Part shown: positions 18,991 through 30,846 of the stretch, piece after piece
Layout of the letters: each line of letters begins with the position of its first letter
Position numbering within the stretch: position 1 is the first letter of the stretch
Source of the DNA: Plakobranchus ocellatus
Lineage: Eukaryota; Mollusca; Gastropoda; Plakobranchidae
Assembly: GCA_019648995.1 (NCBI GenBank)
Contig: BLXT01000835.1
Span: forward strand, 122,406 to 159,502
Reading direction: 5' to 3'
DNA length: 37,097 nucleotides
The notes under the pieces: model-generated
Told to the model about the DNA's origin: nothing
Seen by the model: only the letters and a program-made list of their open reading frames with translations
The model's database searches: none
Made by a program: the position numbers and the translations under genes

Positions 18991-21900
18991 GTAAGTAAAA
19001 CTCATTAACCAATTAGAACAAAATCAATCTAGATAGGATTTTTTAATTGAATGGTGTTAAAATGGTACGGGGTCAGGCGCAACGACTTATAAATAGGCCC
19101 TAAGGCTAGATCAACCTTTATCAGCTACCAAAGAAATGAAGAGGTCAAAGGCATAAAATCTTATTGTGTGAAAATAATATATAATGTCCTTTTTTATGAT
19201 TAAAATTGCAATGCTCATCGCCTGCCGTGTGGAGACACTAAACTGGGTCTGAATCAAGCCTCTATTTAAAGTATTTTGGGCTGAAATGGGTCTTACATGT
19301 AACATGGCAGCCATATTATGATATTATACCATTGTGTTTTATTTCTAAATCGGACCTGATCAACTAAAACTCACTTTATTTCTTCAGTATTATCATTTTC
19401 TTAGGAATGTTTAGGCCTACCGATATTACTGACAAAGTGAAGTGGTTTTAGTTGATAAAGTCCGATTTAGAAATTAAATAAGGAGGCATCAATTCGCATC
19501 GTAAAAAATGATGTGCATTACTTTTTTTTTGCTTTAATTTATATCATAAAAGCACTAAACAAAGTTAACTTTGCTTTCGAAGTGAAGACAGCAAAATAAG
19601 GGACAGTTCACAATTGACGTCAACCAAGATTGGTGGGGGGAAGGGGATTTGTGAATAGTTGACAAAAGTTGACAAGGGGAAGGGGGTGGTCTTAAAAAAT
19701 TGATGTTAACCATGCTACTATAATTTATAAATCAAAGAAAACCTAGAAAAAGGCCGTACATGGTTCCTGAAAGTGGCCTCTAAACGCAACAAAAGAAACC
19801 TTCGTGGTCACAAGCTATCTGGCAACCCTAATGTTACTGTTGTTTTCACAAACTAAAACAAAGAAGATGGCAATGGATGCCTCTATTGAATTTTATCAAG
19901 ATTCTTACAAAACTTTTATTTTAAAGCAACCATTCTTCTCAAAGGTTCTGAAATTCCACAAAAAGGGAAATATCAATGGACAATTTTAAAGAAATAAATA
20001 AAACAAGGCAGTGTCATGAACTTTAATGATTAAATCAATGCATTGAAATTGAAAGCTGCTAAGCTCCAAATCTGGGTCCTTTTTTTTTTTTGTTTGATTA
20101 AAAATAAAAAAATATAAGAAGAAAGTGTTCAAATTTGTTGTTGTGATATAATGTGACATTGCTAAAAAAAGTAATCTGACTTCTCAAAATTGAATAAACA
20201 TTGCTGAATGCACTGTGTACATATCATTACACATTACATTCAAGTGATGGACATTTAAAGCATAGGAATGTTCAAATTGTCATCAACTGGGGGGTGCAAT
20301 TTTGGTTGACATCAATTGTGAATGGTCCCAAATGATGATGCTAGCTACTCACAGAGTGTGTGTCCAACATCCAAACTAGATCTAGATATGAATTTCAATA
20401 TTTTTAGATCTATCAAAGTTCTAGATCTAATTCTAGATTAAGATACAAGCAATCCTAGTAAAGTAATAGGTACTTAATTAACATTCGACTTTGTTGTCTA
20501 TTACAACATGGGTCTCCTCCCCAGTCTTTCTTTTCTTTGTCTGTCTCATAGAACCGAAGTGGCTACACGATTAAATGTTGCCTCGCGAAATGATGGTGAC
20601 ACTTTTATTGTTCTTCTTTTATTTGCTGTCTACCCTTTTTCTGGAGTTTTTTTTTTGTAAGAACGAAGGGGCTACTACATTATAATATTCAAACTCTTTC
20701 AAGGCTTCTAGAAAATCTTCATAACTTTTAAACGTGGTTACCAACTTCATTACTATACCCCAGGGCATGAAAGTGCGAAAGTTACACCGTGCAAGACCGA
20801 TATTTAAGATATACTTTGTAAAAAAAGCAAAATGCATTGAATTTTACAATGCAAATTGACTCTTTGATAAAATAATAAGAGCTGTCATCAAGCAAACAAA
20901 CATGAATGTAATTGTACAGAAGTGCCCTGAACTGTGCCTAACTTGGTCATGTCTAATTTTAGCACAGCACTGTTTCTTTTTGGAACTGAATGGAATGAAA
21001 TTTGGTCACCAATCAGAAAAAAGAAGTTTTAAATCTCACTGTGTAAAAGTAGAGGTTTCTATCTATCTGTATGCATATGGGTTTCCTACGTTCAGTCTTT
21101 TTGTGTTCATTTTTTTTTTTAAACTTGTTAGATCCAGCTGTCCTTTCATAAGGAAACTGGAAAGAGATTGATTTAAAATTAATCTTCTAAAATTTCAGGA
21201 AGCTGTGTGAAGTACTGTTTACATCTAGGTGCCCCCCTACTGAAAGAAAATTTGTACCTGAACAACCTAAAATTGTATCTCAAAGAGCTAGTTAAAAGCT
21301 TAGTCTGGTTGCACAGTGGCAATGCATGTCTACAAGGTGTGATTTGATTAATCGATGAAAAGGATTCAGCTTGCCATCAAGACTATGAATTTAGAGGAAG
21401 ATGCATTAGTGGTGCTGTTCTCAGGGTACAGCCTATCTTAGCTCACAGCCATATTTCTTTGATTTTTGTTAATGTGATGGGATAAAAGGTCAGAATTGGA
21501 ACTTTGTTTCATGTTTTAAAATTCATCTCGCATCAGCATATGTTTCAGATTATTTGCAAAGATTGAAGGCTTAGCTTGATAATTTGTTCTAAAGAATATT
21601 TTAATCTAGTGTTTGGGTTTTAAAAAGTAAAATATATTTAATTTGTTAGACCTATGGAACCTACTTTGGATCCAACATTTTCTCTTAAACTGTTAAATCG
21701 TTTGTTTCATACTGATTAGACATTTTCTCTTAAACTGTTAAATCATTTGTTACATACTGATTAGATCTCCTGATTCAATTGGACTATTGAAAGATATTTA
21801 CATTTTTACTTGTAACCTTTTTATGCCTTTAACTTCATAGATCTACATTTCTACATTTACTTTTACTATCTGTCTCCTCTTTAACCGGCCCTAACCCATT

Positions 21901-24900
21901 TCATACTCCAGCTCTTTTAGATCTATATCAAGATGATTCGGGAATTGCTTAAATATTAGCATCTCAGATAGAAGCACCCTTCATGATAAAAATATGGACA
22001 GCCTAAATTTAAGAAAATTCCAGCAAAGTGCTGTAGCTGTTACTTTTACATATTGTGTGTAATTGGGAATGACCTGTCTAGTACAATCACCCCCATAGGT
22101 TTGAAATAAGTTGCCAGAGTTTCAAAAGGCGATTAGATTGGGAAGAAAGGATCTAGAAAAGTACAGTTTAAGTTAGCTCATTTTTTATTGTTCTGTCTTC
22201 TTCGCCTTCCTTGCAAGAAATTGTCCCAGTGAGTTTACGTATGTACAAGAAAAATCTTCATTTCACTCATCTACATTCCACTCAACTCAGATGATTCAAC
22301 TTCTTACAAGATTGTGAGCAAAAAGAAATACTACTCAGAACATCAATTGGATTATTTGGTTGTACAAGTTTCATCCCAATATTCCAACAAATAATGAGAA
22401 ATGGACATTTTTATGTCAAAATCATGATTTTTATGGGACCATTTTTCCAGAATAAATGTCTCTTTAGACATACCCATAAACTGTACTACTTCATATTAAC
22501 TTAGTTTTTGTAACTATTGATGGATTTTCAAAATTCAAAAATTTAAAGTGGTATTCACCCTGGCCAAAAAATTATAACATTCTGATTAAAAAAAATTTTT
22601 TTTGATGTTATTGTGAATCAAAGTGATTGTATTATACTGGGACTTTATAAAATTGAAGCTGCTTATAACACCCTCAAAGTTATTTGGCTTGTATGATGTT
22701 GTATAGATTCTGATTGTATTATACTGGGACTTTATTAAATTAAAGCTGCTTATAACACCCTCACAGTTATATGGCTTGTATGACGTTATAAGCGACAAAG
22801 GACAGGAAAAAGTGGAGGACCATGATCGCCAACGCTGTAAAGCAAGGCACCTGATGATGATGATGATGATGACGTTATATAGATTCTAAGCTGGGCATCT
22901 GAATATGCTCTCAAGAAAAACAATATCTGCATATGCTTGATTTCTTCAACTTAACATATCACAATATTTATGTGAAAAGAGACATATTTTCTTCACCTGA
23001 ATTGTCTTAATTTCAAAATTTGTCAGTGAGTCAGAGCTCATCAACTATTACCTAATTACTACTGCAGTTTCATTTTTTCCTTTAAAGTTTTAAAGAAGTC
23101 TTTGTTTTAAATAAAAAACAAACTGCCGTTATTAGTATCAGTGTGAACAATTTTTGGAAAAATTTTAAAATTGTTGGCTGTTGACCAAAATTGCTTGTTT
23201 GTCATCTAGTATAGTCCTGTTTGACTCATGTTACATGATCTGCAATGTCTTTTCACAAGGTTGGGCATCTCTGGTTTCCCCACTCTATATTTTTTACTGA
23301 TGCTATACACATTCCCCGCTGTACCTTTCCCCCTCTCTTATAATAATGTTGTAATTGCTTTGTAAACGTTTTTCCTTAAAACCTCTCTCCCACAAACACG
23401 CTTATAATGCTGGCCATATGTTTATCATACCATCAAACACTCACTCCATTGCATCCATCTCTATCCTCTCTATCCTTCACAATAAATTCTTCCACACTTC
23501 CCCTCAGGAATTCTCCTGTTGTTCATCTTGCCTCCCACATTCTTACACCTTTTTCAGTTTGATACATTATAATATATTTTGTTTTTCTGATATTTTTTGC
23601 AAACTTTCATGCTATTTTTATTCTTGCTTCAGTAATAATCAGACAATGTCAGTCAAGTGGATCTCTTACGGCACACACATTTAAAGCATTATAAAGAAAC
23701 TGCTTTGCAACATTTCCTTCTCAAGTGCATTTTTTTTTTCAAAAAAGTTTGACCTGATCTTATCAACTCTAATCCATTACACCATGTAGCATCATTTGGT
23801 GTTTGTCTGTGTCTTTGTCTGATGTCATTGTATCAGCCTTTAAAATATTGATCTCAATTATTGTTAAGTGAATGAATCCATGATTCCCAACTGCCTGCTT
23901 CTATTAACCTTTATATTACTCTTTTAAATCACATTATTTACATTCTTAATTCAAAGGAGTGATAATTATGATAAATGAGGTATTATTTTTTTCGAGCCAG
24001 AGTTGATATCATTCTTAGGCAGTAAATTTATTTATGCTTCATGGTTGATTACTGAAAATACGTATGCTCTGCAAGTAACACTTGTTTTTGTGATGTCGAA
24101 AGATATTTTTACAATACTGTGACATAATGATCTGATGCACATATTTTCTTTTTTTTTGCTTGATAACTCTTTTCATAGAACCATTTGTCACAGAATTTTT
24201 TTCTGAAATTGAATGCAATGTTGATTTTCAAGCCTGGAATTTTAAGGCAGGTGAAAGTTATATTTGCATGGGAGCTGCGAAATTATATTGTGTATCATAA
24301 TGAAATTTTAAGTCCTTTTAGTGCAATCCAATCTAATTCAATGATTTTTTTTTTCTTAATTTTTAAAACTTTTTTAATAATAATAATAAATACTCTCATA
24401 GTATGTCCACGCACTTCACTCTTTATTTATTTATTTATTTATTTATTTTTTTTTTTTTTTTTGTATTTCCTCTGTTTTATTTTATGATATTGAAATTATG
24501 TCTCAAAGGTTCAGCCCATGGTCTGTGCGAAATGATTACCTCAACGCCACTTTTGAGATTAGTCTGTGTGGTACATTGAAACAAGACTCCAGTCATGCAA
24601 ATTGTCCAGATGGCACATCTGTTTGTGCTCACTTTGATGATGGTAAAGCCATCTCTTTTGGCAGTTTCAGGTAAGGATTATGTAATCATGTCTCAAGACC
24701 ACTGTCAGAATTTGCTTTTTAATATTTTCAACCATCGCTAGTCAGAAATAGTATTTAATAACCTTTAGCAATAGTACAAAATAGATAAATTGTAATTTTA
24801 TTTTGAGATGTTGAGATATACAGTACAGTGTAGAGAAGGAAATAGTTAAAATTCCTTTTTCTCGAAAGTGCCACGTAGATGTCACATTCAACTTATAATT

Positions 24901-27900
24901 TAACTGGTCTCAATGCACACAAACATGCTCACAGCATATTTGTACAGTATTTTAGTTTGATTTTAATAAGCAATTTTTTTTCCTTTAATTGTTTGACTTC
25001 TTTTAGTTGGCAATGGTTGTTTTGTTTCTTTTAAATCAATATCTGACTTGTAATGCTTCTTTTAATATCCTCTAGGACTCATCCCTGTTCGTCAACTATG
25101 CTAAGTTTTTGATACGGTTCTATTTTGTACTTAGCTTATATTTGAACTGATGTTCAGCTCTAGGTATTGAAATTTTACCATACATCCATTTTCTCATGTA
25201 TTAGTTTGTGAGAGTTGAAAAGGAGATCTATATTATCTACATTTACATAGTCTAAATCTTCCAAGTAATTTTGTGAATGACCATCATACTCTTTCTTTTT
25301 TTCTTCATTGGCTTTTTTATTCTCCTGTAAGTTGTCCACAAGGAAAACAGGTATCCTTGTCTGATTCTTGTAACTATTGAATAGTGTTTGGTGATCTTCC
25401 TTTAATGAATATCTGCTGTTTTGAAGATTTTCTTTAAGTTTTTCTATCATGTTTACTATTCTTTGGGGATGCCATACTGCCTCATTGAATCTCTGTAGAT
25501 ACTTTCAAAGCTGTCTTCGTCATCTATGAAATCAGCGTACGATGATTTATTCTGTTTTTATGATTGTTCTAGAAGAAATCTTAACTGGTTGCTGGCAGGT
25601 TTTTATTTCCTAAACCCAGCTCACTATCTCACAATACTGGGTCCATGGTTACCTTCATTGTATTTGGCAATATGAATGGAATTTCTCCTGGAATGGATAA
25701 CAGCCTGATTCGTTTGTATTTTTTTTTCAGTTTTGCAATTTTTGCACTATACTTACTATAGTGGCTCTTTCCAATCTGATGGAATAAATTCTTTTCCTAA
25801 ATCCTGGAAAATACATGATGGAGGCAATTGTTTCAGACTCATAGTGTGGATTTGATAGCTTTTCCTTGAATGTGATCTAATCCTGCCGCTTTGCTGGTTT
25901 TCCTTTTCATCATTTCCTCTATTTCTGCTCTTCTTGAGGTTCTATAACTAGTCTTAGCCATCAGTTTCCATGTTGAGAAGGTTGGTAACTTGGAGACTGG
26001 GTCTTTCTTTTTAATCATCCTTGTTGGTCAACAGTCTTCTGTCTTTGTTTTTGACATTAACTTGGTTGTTCGGTGAAGTTGTTGTATGTTTCCACTACCA
26101 GCAGCATCCTCTGCTTCTTGGGCTTACATAGGGCATTCTTTTGTCCTCTTTAAGTATCTTTTTGACTTTTTTGTTTTGTGTTTTATTCTTTCCATCTTGC
26201 TTTTGTGAATGTTTCTGCATTATTCCAACCACCTTTATAGAAATTGAAATTAATGCTGTGAATCTTGTTTGCTTCAGCTCTGACCACCAAATTGATGACA
26301 GCACTAAGGGAGAAAATGCAGAGTTAATACTTATGATGAAAGGAGACAACTGCCCACAGGAAGGTCTGGATTCCTACACGACTATTTTCTACTTCAAGTG
26401 TGGCAAAACCTTGGTAAAAACATTACTTCTTCCATTTTGTATTCACACATTTCTAAGTTTTGTTTATTTTTGTTTTTGCAACTTTATCAGTGTCTACCTT
26501 TACATTATTACTTTATAGTTATACAGAAATCTTGGGCCAAAAGGAAAGCTATGCAAAATACCTCTTTAAAGAGAATTTCGTCTACTTTATAAATTTAGGA
26601 ACACTATTTTCCTTTTGCTAAAACTCTGAATGATTTGTTCCATAAATTTTTATGTTGCAGAAAAGAACTGAGAGACTTGATTCAAATGTTAACCTTTTTT
26701 TTTAATTGTCTTTTTTTTTCTTTCAAAAACTTTAGGGCCTTCCGCGACATCTGGGTGATTTTCCTTGTATAACACATTTTGAATGGGAGTCTTATATTTT
26801 TTGTCAAGACATGCATACTCCAGATAAGGAGGTACCGTGTGCAGTGATCAATAAAGAGAGTGGTCACATGATTGACTTGTCACCTCTCACCAAGCTTACA
26901 GGAGCTTACCTTGTTGATGCAGATGAGACACACAAAAGCAAATTCTACATTAATGTGTGTCGTGAAATTTCAAGTGGTGGGTTTGCACAGCTTGACTGGT
27001 CCTCCTGTGTTTTACATTGTTTTGCAGGGCAAACTGTTTTGATATTTCGTTTAGTCCTTTGCAAAGCTTGAGAGGATTTTTTAAGCAAACAAATCTTTAC
27101 TACTTATTACATTTATTTTACTGGTTTTTTTTCAATGAGTCTGTGTTAGCATTGTCACTTTTATCAGTTCATGTCTATAAAGATTTGTCTTATTATTTAT
27201 CCAACTTTCAACCTATTTTAATTCTTTTATTTTGTTAATGCATTATTATTTCTGATAAGTATGATATGTTTAGAATTGTTTAAATCTGAATTTTTCATGT
27301 GAGATATTTTTTAGCAAGTATTTTGGCTGTGAAATCTATTACTTTATTTGCTCTCATTGTGTCCAGGCACCTCTTCCACTGACCCTTTGAAAGATTGTCC
27401 AAAAGGAGCAGGGTCTTGTCAGATTTTGGAAAATGAGGTCAAGAGCTTTGGTACACCGGATAAAAAGCTGGAGAGTACAGCTGATGGTGCAAAACTCGTT
27501 TACACAGCAAAAGAAAAGCCTGATCGATGTTTGACCACTCCTTCAACAACCATTAATTTTCGATGCCCGGAAAGAGGAGGAGTAAGGAGTTTAATTGTTT
27601 ATATGTTTTATATATGTGTTGGTTTTCTTTTTTTTTAATTTTTTCTTCTTATAGTGTCCTTATATATAGTGTTAATTTGCTGAGTTCAGAAAAATACTAG
27701 ATTTCAATGTTGCTGGTCATACTCGTTCCATATGAGCTATTCCTAAAACTTTATGCCCATTTTTTAATCAAGCTAATTGGAGCTGTTTCTTTAATATGTA
27801 AAAAAATCCTTTTTTGGAAAATGTGGTAAAAGAAATTGTGTTGACAGTTTGCATTGAGCCATGTAACAGTTGATTTATTGAGGCATCATTTTGCTTAACT

Positions 27901-30805
27901 AAATGTTCATAATTTGGTGGGAAGAAAGTTGACACTTTTTTCAGGCTGGGTTTAAACAATAAATGAATACTTGATTCGATGCAATTTTAAACAAATTGTA
28001 GTGTGTATGTGTTGTTTCAAGGTAAGATCCTCCTCTTATAGAGCTAAAAATTAATTTGCTGATATATTGACCAATCAGGTTTTAATTTTATATTGTCTTA
28101 TCAGAGATAGCACTGGTTTTTTTTTAAATGTATCATATTTGGAGATGATTGTGCTAGACCATTTGCCTCATCTACATGTCCATGATGGATTGTTGATTAG
28201 TTTTTAGAGGTAGAATGCGTTAATTTAATTTAATTCAGCATCCTGTGATGTTTATAATTTGTCATCCTGATTTGACAGAGCAAAGATCCAGTGCTTTTAA
28301 CAGACTTCATACTGACATGTAGCATTGAAATTGACTGGGTTACAGAGTATGCTTGCCCTGTGCATAGCATTGTGAGCAACACATGCCAGTTAACCATGGT
28401 ACAACACAATGTTGATATTGACTTGTCACCGCTTAAGAGAAGCCGATGTGAGTTTCATCATAGACCTTCAAAAAAAAGAAAGAAAGAGGAATCAAAATAA
28501 TAATAAATTGTAATTAGTTTAATCTTATGCGGGTCAAATAGGTCTATAAAAATGTAATCAGTTGGTGTGAGATTTTCAAATAAAAATGAATTCTCAAAAG
28601 AGCAATCAATCAAGGACTAAATCATGCATAGTACCGTGTTATTGTTAAATTTCCATGTTGTTTTGGTATTTGTAGGCCTGTAAAACTAATATGAGAGTTT
28701 AAAAAATTGAGAATAAAGTATAAATGCTGTTTTATTTGTTTTCATTTTTTTATGTCCATAGCCCACCCTTATGTGGTAAATGTTACTGATGGTAATGATC
28801 ATTACTCGTACTTCATCAATGTCTGTGATGCTCTTGGAATAATCTGTGGTAAGGCGACTCCTGCACAAACAAATGTATGCCAGATAAAGCCAGCGACTGG
28901 GGATTCTTGGAGTGCTGGGGACAAGAGCTTTACAACTCTCAGGTCACCTCTTATTATTTGAAAAAAAAATGTTTTTCATTAATTGTACTGTGATTGGTTT
29001 AGCCTTAGATGTAGCAAAGGCTGATTAAATCTGTTTGATCTCCATGGATTTTTTTTTTTGTTTGTGTGTGTTATGGAACAGATATCTATTTTTTTAATGC
29101 ATGTATCCCAACAAAATTAAATGTTCCTTTGTTTTTTTGTGTGGCATTTCTTGGGTTAAGAAGTTTTTTCTCTTCTTGCGTGAGCTATGATAATGAGCTT
29201 TTGCAGCATATTTCTTTATTTTTTTTAATTGACAACCGTCTTGTTCTTAAATATGTCTTTGTTTTAGAACTAAGCTTCAATGCTTTTTGTCAAATGTTAT
29301 TTCATCCAGTTCTTGCAGTGTGCTTCAGTGTTCATCTTGATGGTGTCTATTTTATCTTTGCAAATCCAACAAAAAATGTTTTTTAAAGCAGCATACATTC
29401 ACACACACACATTATTCTTAAAGGTATATTGTGCAAAGCATGAATCAAGAATATTAACATTATGACTAAGGGTTCTAAATTTTTTTTTCTTTTTTTGTAG
29501 GTATTCAGATAATCAGCTTACTATGGAGATGAAGCATGGAGACCCTTGTCACACAAATTTCCGCCGTGTCACCACAATTGATTTTATATGTAATAAGTCA
29601 GCAGGTTAGTTACTTCAACTTTTTTTTAATGAAAACGATAGCACCGTCAAAAGCCTGCGTCTCTTAAATTAAGATATAAAATTAAGGAGACTTCAGTGAA
29701 ACTTAAGTTTCTAAAGGGAATGATCATCAATATTCTAGATCAGAATGAGGGCTGCTCAGACTTTTGGTGAAACTTTAGTTTGAAAGGGGAAATATCATAA
29801 AAAATCTAGGTCAAAAATGAAGACTGCCGTCGAAATAAGTATTCTCACTTTAGAATATGTTTTAATTCAGGGATAAAGAGAGTCACATTTTGTCTCCAGT
29901 CTAAGACCTGTAGTCTTCTTTTAAGTTAAGAGGGCTAATATCAATTAGCTTTTGCAAAAAGTTCCACACCATTGTAGCTTATCCTTGAAATTTGCTTGAC
30001 TGGATGGTTCGTTTAAAATTTCAAAAGTGGAGGTTTTATTTTGTTTCCATTTTCAAATTGTGAGTATAAAAATGGAAAAATAATCTGGTGCAATGCAAAA
30101 TAGCTGCAATCATGGAAAAGTTCGAGCTTTTTTTTTTGGTAGAGCCAGTTGTCATTTCTGTGGCACAGATTTTTCAATTCTCTTCTGTAAAAGCAAAATG
30201 GAGCAATGAGAACATAGACAAACAAACAGAGCTAAGATATAGAGAAGAGCAATAACAAGGACATCAAGTACATAATGTTAAAAGTAGTCAATGGGAAAAG
30301 AGAAAGCATTAAATCAAGACAGGTGAAATGTAAAAGGGTAATGGTTTTGTTATAAGATGATAAAACACACTGAAAATTTTTTGCAGTATTCATGGAAAAA
30401 GTGCAAAAAAAAAAAGACATGTTACAGATAACTAGTTTTGAAAGAAGATATTTGAAATGGGGAGAAAAGGGAGGTAATATTCCAATCAAATATTTTGACA
30501 AGCTAAACGATTTTCACATCAGTATCACAACAACATCTTTACAAATATTTTATTATAATGGTGAGATACCAAAACAACTGATCGAAAATCATAGGGATAA
30601 CTATGAGAATGTTGAGTTTTGTTACTGTTGGTAATAGTATGTATATTTTAATCTTTGATTTTGTCATTTGTGTAGGGGAGCCTGATTGAGTAATCAAAAA
30701 TTGTTTTACTCACCTTTGTGGTTTTTTAAGTAAAAAAACAAAGTATTTGGCAGGAAATTCAGACAAGCAAAAATTAATAAACACAGTTGACATGGCCAAC
30801 ATTCC

Positions 30806-30846
<41 letters not shown>

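Larger units (their letters stand above)
18991..24508. other. M6P receptor intron 1 (5.5 kb), repeat-rich
   Basis: Holds the elements listed separately: hairpin 19341-19475, inverted-repeat element 19600-20329, tandem duplications at 21675 and 22624, and a LINE tail at 22791. It also has simple ATTT repeats at 24422-24448 just before exon 2. The rest (20330-21670, 22890-24420) shows only short chance open frames. Confidence 0.6.

Noticed and set aside
23355-23684. 109-codon plus-strand frame in receptor intron 1
   Set aside because: Low-complexity His/Ser/Phe composition, no homology, no matching splice sites.
26095-26518. Open frames on both strands around receptor exon 3
   Set aside because: Only 26278-26413 has receptor homology; the rest is intron or the antisense LINE edge.
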